From the NCBI GenBank assembly GCA_015233155.1, contig JADFYG010000047.1:3672-49338 (forward strand): DNA of 45,667 bases, in the 5' to 3' direction. A program made the position numbers and the translations under genes. The notes beneath the pieces are model-generated. The model had not been told where the DNA came from and made no database searches. It was given only the letters and a program-made list of their open reading frames with translations. This document shows positions 16,331 to 25,415 of the stretch, one piece after another. The stretch is from Candidatus Rifleibacteriota bacterium (lineage in GTDB: Bacteria > Muiribacteriota > Ozemobacteria > Ozemobacterales > Ozemobacteraceae). Every line of letters begins with the position of its first letter. The stretch's first letter is position 1.

Positions 16331-16359
16331 ATCATACCAACGCGAGTTTCCTGTGTAAA
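16331..16359 (-). promoter_or_regulatory. Probable promoter of recD2, placed for a leaderless mRNA
   Basis: On the minus strand: TTTACA (16359-16354, 5 of 6 to the -35 consensus), 17-base spacer, TATGAT (16336-16331, 5 of 6 to the -10). Six bases remain before the GTG start at 16324, so transcription should begin at or next to the start codon. Confidence 0.65.
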
Positions 16360-16366
16360 ACGAGGT

Positions 16367-16825
16367 TCAAGGCTGTTTGTTCAAAATTCTGGCGGCTGTT
16401 GTCAATCGATTCGCCAGCATCTGAGAAAATTTCTTGTAGATTTTCAGCTGAAGAGTAATTATCGCGCGTTCGAGTTTCTGACCATCTATCTTGAACAAAA
16501 AAATCTCGTCGTGTGCAATAGCATGAGCCGCTCTTGGCTTTCCGCTGATAAAAGACATTTCACCCAGACACTCGCCAGCCAGAATCGCCAGATGAAGACG
16601 TTCTAACTCATTCCCGTTATGCTTTATTATGAATACAGTTCCTTTTAGAATGATATAAAAAAATGTTGCCGGATCGCCCTCAGCAAAAATGATATCTCCC
16701 GGATTGCATTTAACGAAATCGCTGATTTGAGCAACGAGTGCCATTTCTTCGGCGGAAAATCCCGAAAAAAACCGCAGGGATTTCATCAACTTAACTTTTG
16801 TATCTACATCCGGAGACAGTCCCAT
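16367..16825 (-). CDS. Cyclic nucleotide-binding domain protein
   Basis: 152 residues forming one CRP-type cyclic nucleotide-binding domain and little else. Visible parts: LRFFSGFSAEEMALVAQ (opening helices), VKCNPGDIIFAEGDPATFFYIILKGTVFI (beta-roll), and the phosphate-binding cassette GECLGEMSFISGKPRAAHAIA (about 84-103, given here in part), with the Glu and Arg that contact ribose and phosphate in CRP and PKA. A C-terminal helix (about 115-150) follows, with no helix-turn-helix, so it is not a transcription factor by itself. It may be a free regulatory subunit that acts on another protein. Start: ATG with GGGGG seven bases upstream. It lies upstream of recD2 on the same strand, but recD2 seems to have its own promoter. 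No cyclase is in the window. Confidence 0.9.
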   Translation of the reverse strand: MGLSPDVDTKVKLMKSLRFFSGFSAEEMALVAQISDFVKCNPGDIIFAEGDPATFFYIILKGTVFIIKHNGNELERLHLAILAGECLGEMSFISGKPRAAHAIAHDEIFLFKIDGQKLERAIITLQLKIYKKFSQMLANRLTTAARILNKQP

Positions 16826-16960
16826 GGTTGTTCCCCCTGATTTTGCATGGCATGCGTCTGGTTGAAAAATACTTTCATCTATAACCGTAATCTTTATACG
16901 CGTGATTCGTCAAGGCCGTTCCAAATTTTACAAATTGCCCAATTTGCAACTCTGGCCCGG

Positions 16961-16989
16961 TTGACAGGGTTTCACGGCGATGGTAGGCT
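16961..16989 (+). promoter_or_regulatory. Probable promoter of the 985-residue membrane protein gene
   Basis: TTGACA (16961-16966, perfect -35), 17-base spacer, TAGGCT (16984-16989, the key T, A and final T of a -10). Nine bases then separate it from the ATG at 16999, leaving a leader of only about one to three bases and no Shine-Dalgarno site. Confidence 0.6.
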
Positions 16990-16998
16990 CATCAGGCA

Positions 16999-19956
16999 AT
17001 GAATGTGCCTTCTTCAGCCGGTCAAACCGCTTCCACTTTCGTAAATAAATCGCGTTTGTGGGCATTTATTGTTGCATTCGCGGTTTTTCTTTTTTTCGCG
17101 TGCTATATTTTCTATCTGTTGCGACTAGGTGAAACCATTCCAGATCTCGACATCACCTTTTCCGGTCCTTCCAGAGTCGTTCCCGGGCGCTCCCAGGACA
17201 TTGTTCTGCATGCCTTCCACAAGGGAACCGACCAACGTGCGTCCGGCCTTGATCTCGAGCTTGCGGCACGCACGGGAGCTCCTGTACCAAAAGTTCTGTT
17301 TTCCGTACCATTTCACGAAATCCAGCCAGGGCTCTACCTTGCACGATACATAATGCCAATGACCACACGTTATGGCGAAGTCAGCTTCTCAACAGTTCCC
17401 ACTGGAAAGCCCGGCTTTCCGATTGCAAAATTCGGTATGAGATCTGAAAGCAGACTTGCGCTGGCAGCGATTCCACCAACACAACGAATTCGTGCGGGTG
17501 ATCCGGTTTTCTTCCAACTCGCTTTGATCGAAGGGGAAACCGCTCATCCCGTCGGTGGAAGGCCAGTCCGGTGCCGCGTATTCACCCCTGACGGTTTTGA
17601 AGTCGTCAATCGCCTGCGCCCCATCACCAATAATGGAATCGGGGCTTTTCGTTTTCGACTGCACCCGTTCGCTCCCACGGGTAACTGGCAGGTGCGTTTT
17701 TCAGTGGGAGAAACCGATATTTGCTACGAACTCCCTGTTGAATCCGCCGCCCCGCTTGCCGTGAGAGGGATAGATTCCATTAAACGCTGGTGGAATCGGG
17801 TCAAGCATCGATTCCTGCCGCCCATCCTGATCCCGCAGCCTCAAATCAACCATGATTGGCATCTCATGCCACGACAGGAGGATTATCGTAGCGGCCCGAT
17901 GCGCCTGATTTCACGACCTTCCAAAAATGAAATCACAGTGGAACTGACGTCCGATGTTTCAAGTCGCACAACCATCCTTGAGGCTTGGCAGGGCTACCGT
18001 TTTCTTCACGGTTATGAGTTCGCCCCACGCACGGGAAGCGCAAGCTTGCGTATACCGTTCCAACTTGCAGCAGCACGGCCCATTCGCTGGCGAATGTGGC
18101 AGAAAGACGCGGAATCAGTCACTCCGGTCGAACGCGTGGTACCCGTCCTTCCTCACAACCAGGAGTCCGCTGACTGCTTCGAACCCCTCGCGAACCTTTC
18201 CGGAGATCGCTCATCAGGGGAACGTATTCTTGAAAACCTGCTGATGGGTCCGGGCGGCACAATCGTTCATCGTACGGCCATCATCAAACCGCATATTATC
18301 GCTCGCCACCTGGCTAATATAGCGAATTTCGTATTGATAGCTTTTCCGATTTTTTTTGCGATCGGTCTCATTGCCCTGCTATGGACACTCCCCCGCGTTA
18401 TTTCCCCCGAAACTGCCACATTCACCACCTTGAAACAATATCTTGCGATTTCACTTCTTTTATATGGCTTTTATTTACTCGGCTTTGCCGTTCCACGCGA
18501 AATAGGTATCCCGGTCAGTCTTCTTGCTTTATCGGCCTTCACCCTGCTCGGCCGATTCTTTACCACTCATCACAATCTCAGCGGTTATGCACGCCTCGGC
18601 AGTTCATTCCTGATGCTCGGTATTTATATGGCTGTGCTCATGCTGATCAGTCAGGCCTATGATCGTTTCGGCCTTGTGGAAGGAATGATTGAGCCAATAG
18701 GTCTGCTTATAACTCTTTCAGTAATCAGTGTTCCGGCATTCTTCATCTGCATCGGCATCCTGCATCTCGATCAGGTCCCGCGCAAACTCGCCGATGCCGG
18801 AGGCACCCTGGTTGCCAATCTTCTGGCTCCTTTTTCATCTGATACCATTGCTGCACGCGCCTTGCAAATCATTATTCCAGTCGGACTGTTCTATGTTTTT
18901 TTTGTGTTCCTGCAACAGCTTTCGTCGACACCTGACACTGAACGCCAATCTGGGAAGACATCCAAATATTCCAGCTCATCGGGTGGTGCAGTTCACCCGA
19001 CAACGCTTGTTTTCAAGGCATTTGCTCACGTTACACCGGCGGAAGCATCTCCTGAAAGCCTCTTCCTCCTTTCCGGAGAAATAGCCTCTCCAGCCGCTTC
19101 CGACAGTCTGATAACGCCCATGGCAACAACCATGAATGCGTCATCAGAGACCACATTATTCGATACTCTCCGCGACACAGAATCTCCAGGCCGTTTCTTT
19201 TTCGTGGACGGCCCCTTCACCTGGACGGGCGGTCGTATCGAAACCATACGTGTTTTCCAGACACCACGCGAGTATCTTGATCGTCTCGCCTTTTTCGGAC
19301 ACGCCTTCAACAACGATTTTCAAACACTGGCCCGCGAATTTATGATCCGCGCCGAACGATTTGAACATCTTTCAGATCAGGAGCGGAAAGATGAAACCAT
19401 GACCATGGAAGCCCTGATGGAACCGATTTCACATCTGCTTGCAACGCCTTCCGACTGCATCAGAAACCAGGTATGCCAAGGCATTCAATTGGCGGCCGGT
19501 TCCCCTGATAGTAGCGGCATGTCCACGGCAGCTCAATTGTCGCGTTCCACACTCATTTCCATGATTGTTACGATGCTGCTCAACCGCGCGGAGCGCATCA
19601 TCGGAGTTGATCGGAATCTTCTTCTATCCTGGCGCAAGCTCGCTATTCATGAGACCCCAAACCAGGCAATCATGCTGCAGTCCGGGGAGCCATTCCTCGT
19701 TCATCAGCGACCAGAAACGAGCGATCATCATCCGAACGACATGTTTCAGCCACTGACATCAATGAACTGTTTTCACGGGGGCGGCATTATTGCCATCGCC
19801 GGCCCCGGAAAAAACCGCATTCCCATTCCTGTGCGAGGCGAAACACTCGTACTTCAACGCGGGTTATCTTTTCCACAGAATTTCGATATCAGGAGATTTG
19901 ATATAAGACGCGAAGCGCCGCTACTCCTGGAAATAGAAACGGAGCGTGGTTGGTAA
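16999..19956 (+). CDS. Large multi-pass membrane protein of unknown family
   Basis: 985 residues that I do not recognise. An N-terminal membrane helix (about 20-42) precedes a long region with beta-rich character (about 48-260), which reads like two Ig/macroglobulin-type domains (LDITFSGPSRVVPGRSQDIVL; LYLARYIMPMTTRYGEV; FRFRLHPFAPTGNWQVRFSV). A basic segment (RWWNRVKHRFLPP) and a mixed domain (about 285-410) follow. Six membrane helices then lie at about 438-462, 475-493, 499-517, 530-551, 563-590 and 620-640. The last 340 residues are soluble, starting in a Ser/Thr-rich linker and ending in a beta-rich part. The segment before the helices resembles ligand- or protein-binding modules, so sensing or envelope roles are possible but unproven. 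It lacks a ribosome site and has a leaderless-style promoter. It converges with the DUF2225 gene, ending three bases from it. Confidence 0.8.
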   Translation: MNVPSSAGQTASTFVNKSRLWAFIVAFAVFLFFACYIFYLLRLGETIPDLDITFSGPSRVVPGRSQDIVLHAFHKGTDQRASGLDLELAARTGAPVPKVLFSVPFHEIQPGLYLARYIMPMTTRYGEVSFSTVPTGKPGFPIAKFGMRSESRLALAAIPPTQRIRAGDPVFFQLALIEGETAHPVGGRPVRCRVFTPDGFEVVNRLRPITNNGIGAFRFRLHPFAPTGNWQVRFSVGETDICYELPVESAAPLAVRGIDSIKRWWNRVKHRFLPPILIPQPQINHDWHLMPRQEDYRSGPMRLISRPSKNEITVELTSDVSSRTTILEAWQGYRFLHGYEFAPRTGSASLRIPFQLAAARPIRWRMWQKDAESVTPVERVVPVLPHNQESADCFEPLANLSGDRSSGERILENLLMGPGGTIVHRTAIIKPHIIARHLANIANFVLIAFPIFFAIGLIALLWTLPRVISPETATFTTLKQYLAISLLLYGFYLLGFAVPREIGIPVSLLALSAFTLLGRFFTTHHNLSGYARLGSSFLMLGIYMAVLMLISQAYDRFGLVEGMIEPIGLLITLSVISVPAFFICIGILHLDQVPRKLADAGGTLVANLLAPFSSDTIAARALQIIIPVGLFYVFFVFLQQLSSTPDTERQSGKTSKYSSSSGGAVHPTTLVFKAFAHVTPAEASPESLFLLSGEIASPAASDSLITPMATTMNASSETTLFDTLRDTESPGRFFFVDGPFTWTGGRIETIRVFQTPREYLDRLAFFGHAFNNDFQTLAREFMIRAERFEHLSDQERKDETMTMEALMEPISHLLATPSDCIRNQVCQGIQLAAGSPDSSGMSTAAQLSRSTLISMIVTMLLNRAERIIGVDRNLLLSWRKLAIHETPNQAIMLQSGEPFLVHQRPETSDHHPNDMFQPLTSMNCFHGGGIIAIAGPGKNRIPIPVRGETLVLQRGLSFPQNFDIRRFDIRREAPLLLEIETERGW

Positions 19957-19959
19957 TTC

Positions 19960-21186
19960 TTACCTTTTACCGGGCCTGACCTTCAGATTGTACTGTTTTT
20001 CGAAATTGTTTACGACGGCATTCACATGTCGCATCAGCGACGTGAAACGAACAAAGAATGGAAGACACAAAGTCTCGCGAAAGGCTTCGGCGGCCATTTC
20101 AATGTCGCCGAGACGGCGCGATAATTCCCCGAGCAGAAACAAGGAAACCAGGACGCCACGCTCAGGCAGGCAATCCATGCCTGGTTCGAGACGTGAAAAG
20201 ATCGTACCCTGTCCCGGGTAGGCGCCATCGACTGTCTTGTATGGAGCACACACACGAATAAGCAAATCCCGGGCCCGGCGCTGTGATTCCTGCTCGGCCT
20301 TCGGATGACCGAGACGTCTGCACAGCCAGGATGATTTAAGATAATACTCAGAGGCAAACTTCAGAGAATTGCGTATTCCGAGTTGCAAACTGGCGATGGC
20401 GGCTAATTCGAAACTTTTTGTGCCATGCAAATGTGAACGATCGTGTCTGAAATCAAGGCCGAACGAAACAACACGTCGTTCGCTGATCGCCGGCTCACTC
20501 AGAAAACGACGCTGCATTACTTCCGGAATATTTTCTTCCGAGAAAGAACCGACATACGAGGAAAACAGGCAAGTTGGACAAACAATAACGGAATACAGCT
20601 CCGGATGTACGTTGTTAGGTGAAATCGGGCAGAAATCCGTGTCGGTCTCACTTATCGGAAATTTCCATAGCTTGAATCGCGTTGCCTTGAACGCATTAGT
20701 ACAAACCGGACACTTCTGGTCAATGATACGCAACAGAGGGTGATCAAATGTCTTAACAGCAGGTTTGGGCGGATCCTTTTCGGCATATTCCTGAAACTGG
20801 GGATCAACAAGAATCGGTTCGATAGAGATCTGGTGAAACGTTTCAACAAGCCGGGGCATCATGATAGGTTTCAACAGCAGAGCAAGAGCATCGTGGTGCA
20901 TGCAAGCCGCAGCGGATTCGAGCGTAAATTTGGAAGAAAGGAAAACCAGACGGGCTTCAGGAGCTTTTTTTCGTCCAAAGGCAACGATATCTCCCACTGA
21001 TTGTGGTACCGTATCCAAGTCAACAAACCAGGCCACGACGGGAATCGTTGTGGAAAGAAGCGGCAGCTGTTCAATCGTCTGAATCAGACGCGGCAAAAAA
21101 TTGAATTCCCGAATGGTCATTTCAAGCAAAGTCTGGATGTATGGATCCTGGGTCAGTATAAGGACGCGACGGTTCGGAAACTTCAC
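19960..21186 (-). CDS. Receiver-like domain fused to a DUF2225 zinc-cluster domain
   Basis: 408 residues. The N-terminal 125 have the fold pattern of a response-regulator receiver: RVLILTQDP, a central WFVDLDT (about 53-59, candidate phospho-acceptor aspartate) and LLLKPI with the conserved lysine (about 104-109). The first acidic pair is reduced, so phosphorylation is uncertain. The rest matches DUF2225: CPVC (about 160) in the first half-site, then YSVIVCPTCLFSSY (about 205), giving two CxxC pairs for one metal, followed by a helical TPR-like region (AAIASLQLGIRN, LGELSRRLGDIEMAAEAFRET). It starts at GTG in a GTGA overlap with the upstream TPR gene stop codon, so the two are translationally coupled. 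Function of DUF2225 is unknown. The fusion to a receiver-like module would place this pair in a signalling pathway; that is inference. Confidence 0.8.
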   Translation of the reverse strand: MKFPNRRVLILTQDPYIQTLLEMTIREFNFLPRLIQTIEQLPLLSTTIPVVAWFVDLDTVPQSVGDIVAFGRKKAPEARLVFLSSKFTLESAAACMHHDALALLLKPIMMPRLVETFHQISIEPILVDPQFQEYAEKDPPKPAVKTFDHPLLRIIDQKCPVCTNAFKATRFKLWKFPISETDTDFCPISPNNVHPELYSVIVCPTCLFSSYVGSFSEENIPEVMQRRFLSEPAISERRVVSFGLDFRHDRSHLHGTKSFELAAIASLQLGIRNSLKFASEYYLKSSWLCRRLGHPKAEQESQRRARDLLIRVCAPYKTVDGAYPGQGTIFSRLEPGMDCLPERGVLVSLFLLGELSRRLGDIEMAAEAFRETLCLPFFVRFTSLMRHVNAVVNNFEKQYNLKVRPGKR

Positions 21187-23039
21187 AACCTGAAACCTCT
21201 CGCTTCATCTCCACCCTGTCGCTCGTGCTGATCCGGGGAAGGAATTAAATATAAACGGCGTATAATCGGAACGATCAGGTCTACCGCGCTCCTGACCATG
21301 GTAAAGGCTGGACCTTGCCCTGATAATTTTGCAAGCCGGGGACCTATATGGGCGTAAAGTCGGATAAAAACTCTGCCCATACATGTCGGTCTCAGTTTAT
21401 ATTGACGAAAATCACGAAGCATCTGCGTTTCGGGATGATCCCGGCCGTATAATCGGGTGGCTATGAAACAAGTGCTGATCTCGTCCTTCTGTTTATCTTT
21501 CGCCAGAAGCGTTGTCAGCTGGGAAAGCTGGAACCTGGGATCAATATCCTTTATCCGTTCGAGGGTTTTCTTGGCCTTGAGAGTGTTGTTGGTCATCATC
21601 TGACCACGATATATTCCGCCGAGCGCCTTGAGATTGTTGGGGTCGTAATCCAGCGCACCATAGAAGGAGTCAAGAGCTTCTTTTACCTTTTCCTTCAACT
21701 GACTGGAGCCTGATGGGCGATCTTCGGCCTCCTGAAGGAATGCCAACCCCTTTCCAATCAGTTCCCCGACACGTTCACTCTGAATCTTCTTCTTAAGCCT
21801 GTTTCCGTCGCCATCTGTCGGATTGTCACGCAACAGGACATCCAGACAGGAAAGCGCCTCTTTGAATTTGCCCATGCGACGCAATACCTCTGACTTGAAA
21901 AAAAGCAGGCCGGTATGCATTGGGGCTGAATCCAGGCCGATATTCAATATGGAAATGACTGCTTCCTCCCCGCCCTCCTTTACCATGTCACGCGCCTTGA
22001 CTAAAACTGCCTGAGCTCGCTTTCCCGTGAGATCATTCCAGTAGCCCATAGCATCCTTGAGCCGCTCCTGAGCCTCACCCAGCTTCTCTGAATGCCCGAG
22101 TTCCCCCAGACAATGAACCAAACCCTTCAGCGCAATGGGTTGTCTGGACTCGATCGTAAGAATATGCTCATACAATGTGAGCAATTTTTCCATTTCGGAT
22201 TTCATGGAATCATCGATGTCAGCGGCTGGTGGAGTTTCGCCCTTCGAGGCATTCGATGCTTCCTGTGATGCATGGCGGGCAGCTATTGCAAGAACCTTGT
22301 TCCACTGGGCGCGTCCACGCTCCAGCAGATCTGACATGAGGAAATCCCGGACTTCCTCGAAGTCACGTCGATCCATCATGAATATCGGCCACTCGAAATA
22401 CAGCTTCTTGAAAACTTCGTAAGATCGCTGGCTTTCTCCTTTCTGTCGAAGCAAACGGCCAAAAAGATAGAGAAAAGCCGGCCCGCTGCCAAAGGCAGTC
22501 TTGAACTGCTCAAGAAGTTCTGATGCTGAATCATGATGCCCCAAAACAATCGCATCTTCGATGGAGCGAAACATTTCAATACACTCGTCATCGTCATTCG
22601 GAAAACGATCGTTGGCGGATTCTGAGGAAAAGATGTCCGGGATTAGTGAATCAAGGGAAGGCGCAACTTCGACGCTTTCCTTTCCTGGTTCTGAACCGGA
22701 CTGAATTTCAGGGCTGGATGCCGCAGTGGAATCAGTCTTCACATCCGATTTCGTTGAGGCCGTTTCCGCTGCACCGATTCCAGTGCTGGCATTTGCACCG
22801 GCTTCGACAGTTTTCGCAGTCGGAGTCGGTGACGGAGCGTCAGCTGCCTTGGGAGTCACACTGCTATTCGGTGCCGGTGCTGAAGCAGGCGCAGCAGCGG
22901 GAGAACCCGCCTTCGGAGCCACGCCGTTACTCGGTGCCGGTGCCGTATTACCAGAAGGAGTCGAAGGCAATGCCGCCGATGGAATGACTCCAGGGGCAGG
23001 ACCTTGACCAGTTCCGGACGGTGTTTTACTTTCGTTCAT
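21183..23039 (-). CDS. TPR protein with a long disordered N-terminus
   Basis: 618 residues. The first 125 or so are low complexity, rich in Pro, Ala, Ser and Thr (GAPAPGV-like runs with repeats of APSNGVAPKAGSPAA and SVTPKAADAPSPTP), followed by an acidic patch. Residues about 150-540 are helical with tetratricopeptide-like units (FLYLFGRLLRQKGESQRSYEVFKKLYFEWP, LLFFKSEVLRRMGKFKEALSCLDVLLRDNP, NNLKALGGIYRGQMMTNNTLKAKKTLERI). The C-terminus is basic. There is no signal peptide or membrane segment. Its stop codon overlaps the GTG start of the receiver-DUF2225 gene (GTGA), so the two products are probably made together and may interact. No good ribosome site is visible before its ATG. The TPR character is clear; the function is not. 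Confidence 0.8.
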   Translation of the reverse strand: MNESKTPSGTGQGPAPGVIPSAALPSTPSGNTAPAPSNGVAPKAGSPAAAPASAPAPNSSVTPKAADAPSPTPTAKTVEAGANASTGIGAAETASTKSDVKTDSTAASSPEIQSGSEPGKESVEVAPSLDSLIPDIFSSESANDRFPNDDDECIEMFRSIEDAIVLGHHDSASELLEQFKTAFGSGPAFLYLFGRLLRQKGESQRSYEVFKKLYFEWPIFMMDRRDFEEVRDFLMSDLLERGRAQWNKVLAIAARHASQEASNASKGETPPAADIDDSMKSEMEKLLTLYEHILTIESRQPIALKGLVHCLGELGHSEKLGEAQERLKDAMGYWNDLTGKRAQAVLVKARDMVKEGGEEAVISILNIGLDSAPMHTGLLFFKSEVLRRMGKFKEALSCLDVLLRDNPTDGDGNRLKKKIQSERVGELIGKGLAFLQEAEDRPSGSSQLKEKVKEALDSFYGALDYDPNNLKALGGIYRGQMMTNNTLKAKKTLERIKDIDPRFQLSQLTTLLAKDKQKDEISTCFIATRLYGRDHPETQMLRDFRQYKLRPTCMGRVFIRLYAHIGPRLAKLSGQGPAFTMVRSAVDLIVPIIRRLYLIPSPDQHERQGGDEARGFRL

Positions 23040-23210
23040 TTAATTGATTCAGAACTCTTCTATAAAATTTCTACCTCAATTCGTATCCGCATGCAATAGC
23101 TGATATCGAAAAGATCTTACTCATTGGTTAATCTTGCGGTCTATTTCTGCCGCTTGGGATATCCCGAAATATCGATTCCCAGGCAGATGGCATGCCAAAT
23201 ACGTGGCATA

Positions 23211-24209
23211 TCAGGATTTGTTCCCCTTATCCGGAACCTGGCCGGAGATCGGGGAAGATAAATCAGCCGTTTTATTTATTCCTTGTAAAATCGACGCAAT
23301 TCCTCCGCCTTGCGATATCCACTCCGTCGGAAACAAAATCACCGTATTGGATGGGCTGGGGCCGAGGCCGTCGATTGTCTGTAAAGTACGTAACTGCATG
23401 GCCCCCGGATTTCGACGCATTATTTCTGCCGCCTCTGATAGATTGGCGGCTGCCAGCATATCGCCCTCAGCCTTGGTAATAGTCGCACGCTTTTCACGTT
23501 CGGCAGAGGCTTGCCGCGACATCATTCGCTTCAGATCCTCAGGAAGTTCGATGTCCAGAAGCCGGATCGAATCCAGGTGCAAACCCCATTCCTGGACATG
23601 AGCCTCGATGATATCCCGAATTTTGGCCTGGATTTTATCACGCTCAGAAAGCAGGTCATCAAGTGTCGCCGCGCCGACCACATCACGCAACGAACCCTGA
23701 GCGAACTGAGATATCGCGAAGTGATAATCCTGAACTTTTAGAATAGCCTTTGCCGGATCGGAGATCAGGAAATACAACACTCCGTCGAGCATCGTGGGAA
23801 TGTTGTCCCGGGTGATCACTTTCTGCTTGACTATGTTGTGGGTCTGCAAACGCGTATCGAGGAATCGCACGTTATCGATGACCGGAATAATATAGATGAG
23901 TCCAGGGCCCCGTATGTCGTGGAAAGATCCCAGTCTGAGAATGACACCACGTTCCCACTGGGCAGCTATACGTATTCCGCCAACAAATATCCTGGCAAGG
24001 GCGGCAATGAACAATAGTGCCCAGGTATGAAGGTTCAACGGACTGAAGTGAAGAATTCCGTTTCCCTGGTCTAAAAGAATTGCCAGACCGATAACCAATA
24101 GCCAGATGACAAAGCGCAGCGACATTCCAAGAGAAGCATGGTCACCAATCTTGGGAGTGAAAAAATTTTGTACTATCTGATCTACATTTATATCCTTTGA
24201 TTCCGACAT
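23211..24209 (-). CDS. Slipin / stomatin-like SPFH (band 7) membrane protein
   Basis: 332 residues from the chosen start. Two hydrophobic stretches lie at about 23-45 and 52-70 (SLGMSLRFVIWLLVIGLAILL; LNLHTWALLFIAALARIFVGG) and anchor it in the membrane. The SPFH domain follows: RGVILRLGSFHDIRGPGLIYIIPVID, RLQTHNIVKQKVITRDNIPT, AQGSLRDVVGAATLDDLLSERDKI, with GLHLDSIRLLDIELPEDLKR at its end, then an alanine/glutamate-rich oligomerisation helix (ASAEREKRATITKAEGDMLAAANLSEAA). Slipins form ring assemblies that organise membrane patches and protect or regulate membrane proteins. Start: the frame is open 43 codons upstream, but the ATG at 24207-24209 has AGGGA ten bases before it and matches family length. 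No NfeD-like protease partner adjoins it. Identification is secure, the target unknown. Confidence 0.92.
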   Translation of the reverse strand: MSESKDINVDQIVQNFFTPKIGDHASLGMSLRFVIWLLVIGLAILLDQGNGILHFSPLNLHTWALLFIAALARIFVGGIRIAAQWERGVILRLGSFHDIRGPGLIYIIPVIDNVRFLDTRLQTHNIVKQKVITRDNIPTMLDGVLYFLISDPAKAILKVQDYHFAISQFAQGSLRDVVGAATLDDLLSERDKIQAKIRDIIEAHVQEWGLHLDSIRLLDIELPEDLKRMMSRQASAEREKRATITKAEGDMLAAANLSEAAEIMRRNPGAMQLRTLQTIDGLGPSPSNTVILFPTEWISQGGGIASILQGINKTADLSSPISGQVPDKGNKS

Positions 24210-24446
24210 AGGCGTTACATCCCTTCTGGCGGCAGCCCGCCATAAAAGTGAAGTTGGCAGACGACACATCACGACAAAACTAGATGAATATAATTCCCGA
24301 AACCGTTTAATATACTGCTCACATACTGAACTGTCCACGTAATTTTAGGAATAATAGGGTCGGCGCCCCTGTTATTCAATAACTTGTATCTCAAGCTTAA
24401 ATGCCTTAGATTGGGAAGAATAATCCGTGGAGGTTGCATCTTAATA

Positions 24447-25415
24447 ATGGGCGATGCCCCTATTAAACTTGAGGACTCGTGGCAAAGAATCCTGGATGCG
24501 GTTCCTGACCTTATCACAGTCCTGGATCTGACATATAAGGTTATTCGTGTGAATAAGGCCATGGCTGATCGGCTGGGGCAGACTCCCGAAATATGCATCG
24601 GCATGCAATGTCATAACCTGTTACACGGATTGGATACTCCTCCAGATTACTGCCCACACAGCAAGTTATTACTCGACGGAAAGCAGCATGGTTGCGAAAT
24701 CCGGTATGAGAAGGTGACCGGTGTGTTCGACGTTGTGTGCTCCCCGCTGAGTGATTCAGACGGTAAACTCATGGGTGGTGTTTGCGTAGCTCAGGATATA
24801 ACGAGGCGTAAACATGCGGCGGATGAATTACGTTTGATGTCGACTCGATTGATACTGGCTACCAAAGCGGCCAGCATCGGGATCTGGGAGTATAATATTT
24901 CAGCCCGAAAGTTTTTCTGGGATGAAGCCATGTACCGCCTCTACGGCATCACCCCGGACAAGTTTTCATCCAGCTACGAAGCCTGGGAGGCAATGTTACA
25001 CAGTGATGACCTCTTACAGATACGTGAACATGTTCAGAGAGCCATTCGAGGAGAAGCTGAATTCGATACGGCGTTTCGCGTAATCTGGCCGGATGGCACC
25101 ATCCATAACATCAAGGCAAACGCCGTGGTTGAATATGATGAGGCTGGCAACCCCATTCGCATGGTGGGTACAAATTGGGACTTCACTAAACGTTATGTGG
25201 CAGAAGAAGCATTGAAAGAAAAAACCGCCTTTTTGGAGACCTTCAACAAAGCAATGATAGGCCGTGAAATGCGAATCATAGAACTGAAAGAGAGCGTAAA
25301 TCAACTTTGTTGTGAGCTGGGTCGCCCCATTCCCTATCCCCCCGTCTGGAATCAAACATCAGATACCGATGCAAATAGTCAAAATCAAGATCCAGGCAAG
25401 AAATCAGGCCAATGA
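24447..25415 (+). CDS. Two-PAS-domain protein, first gene of a signalling operon
   Basis: 322 residues. Two PAS domains: about 10-125 (RILDAVPDLITVLDLTYKVIRVNKAMADRLG, with CHNLLHG and CPHSKLL, a cysteine-containing pattern seen in PAS sensors) and about 140-260 (PAS fold 3: IGIWEYNISARKFFWDEAMYRLYGI, ending FTKRYVAEEA). A C-terminal coiled coil follows (FLETFNKAMIGREMRIIELKESVNQL), then a polar tail. There is no kinase domain. Start: the ATG at 24447 with GGAGG 13 bases upstream; the frame is open 21 codons further but without a site. Its stop overlaps the next gene's start (ATGA), so it is translationally coupled to the membrane hybrid kinase. It probably senses a signal and transmits by binding that kinase; this is inference from position. 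The cysteines at about 76 and 90 could ligate metal or heme. Confidence 0.85.
   Translation: MGDAPIKLEDSWQRILDAVPDLITVLDLTYKVIRVNKAMADRLGQTPEICIGMQCHNLLHGLDTPPDYCPHSKLLLDGKQHGCEIRYEKVTGVFDVVCSPLSDSDGKLMGGVCVAQDITRRKHAADELRLMSTRLILATKAASIGIWEYNISARKFFWDEAMYRLYGITPDKFSSSYEAWEAMLHSDDLLQIREHVQRAIRGEAEFDTAFRVIWPDGTIHNIKANAVVEYDEAGNPIRMVGTNWDFTKRYVAEEALKEKTAFLETFNKAMIGREMRIIELKESVNQLCCELGRPIPYPPVWNQTSDTDANSQNQDPGKKSGQ

Noticed and set aside
13578..16825. A complete anti-phage island (Pycsar effector, RecD2 helicase, cyclic nucleotide-binding protein)
   Set aside because: No cyclase is present, the genes are convergent or separately promoted, and RecD2 is a housekeeping helicase. I keep only the single effector-like gene as a finding.
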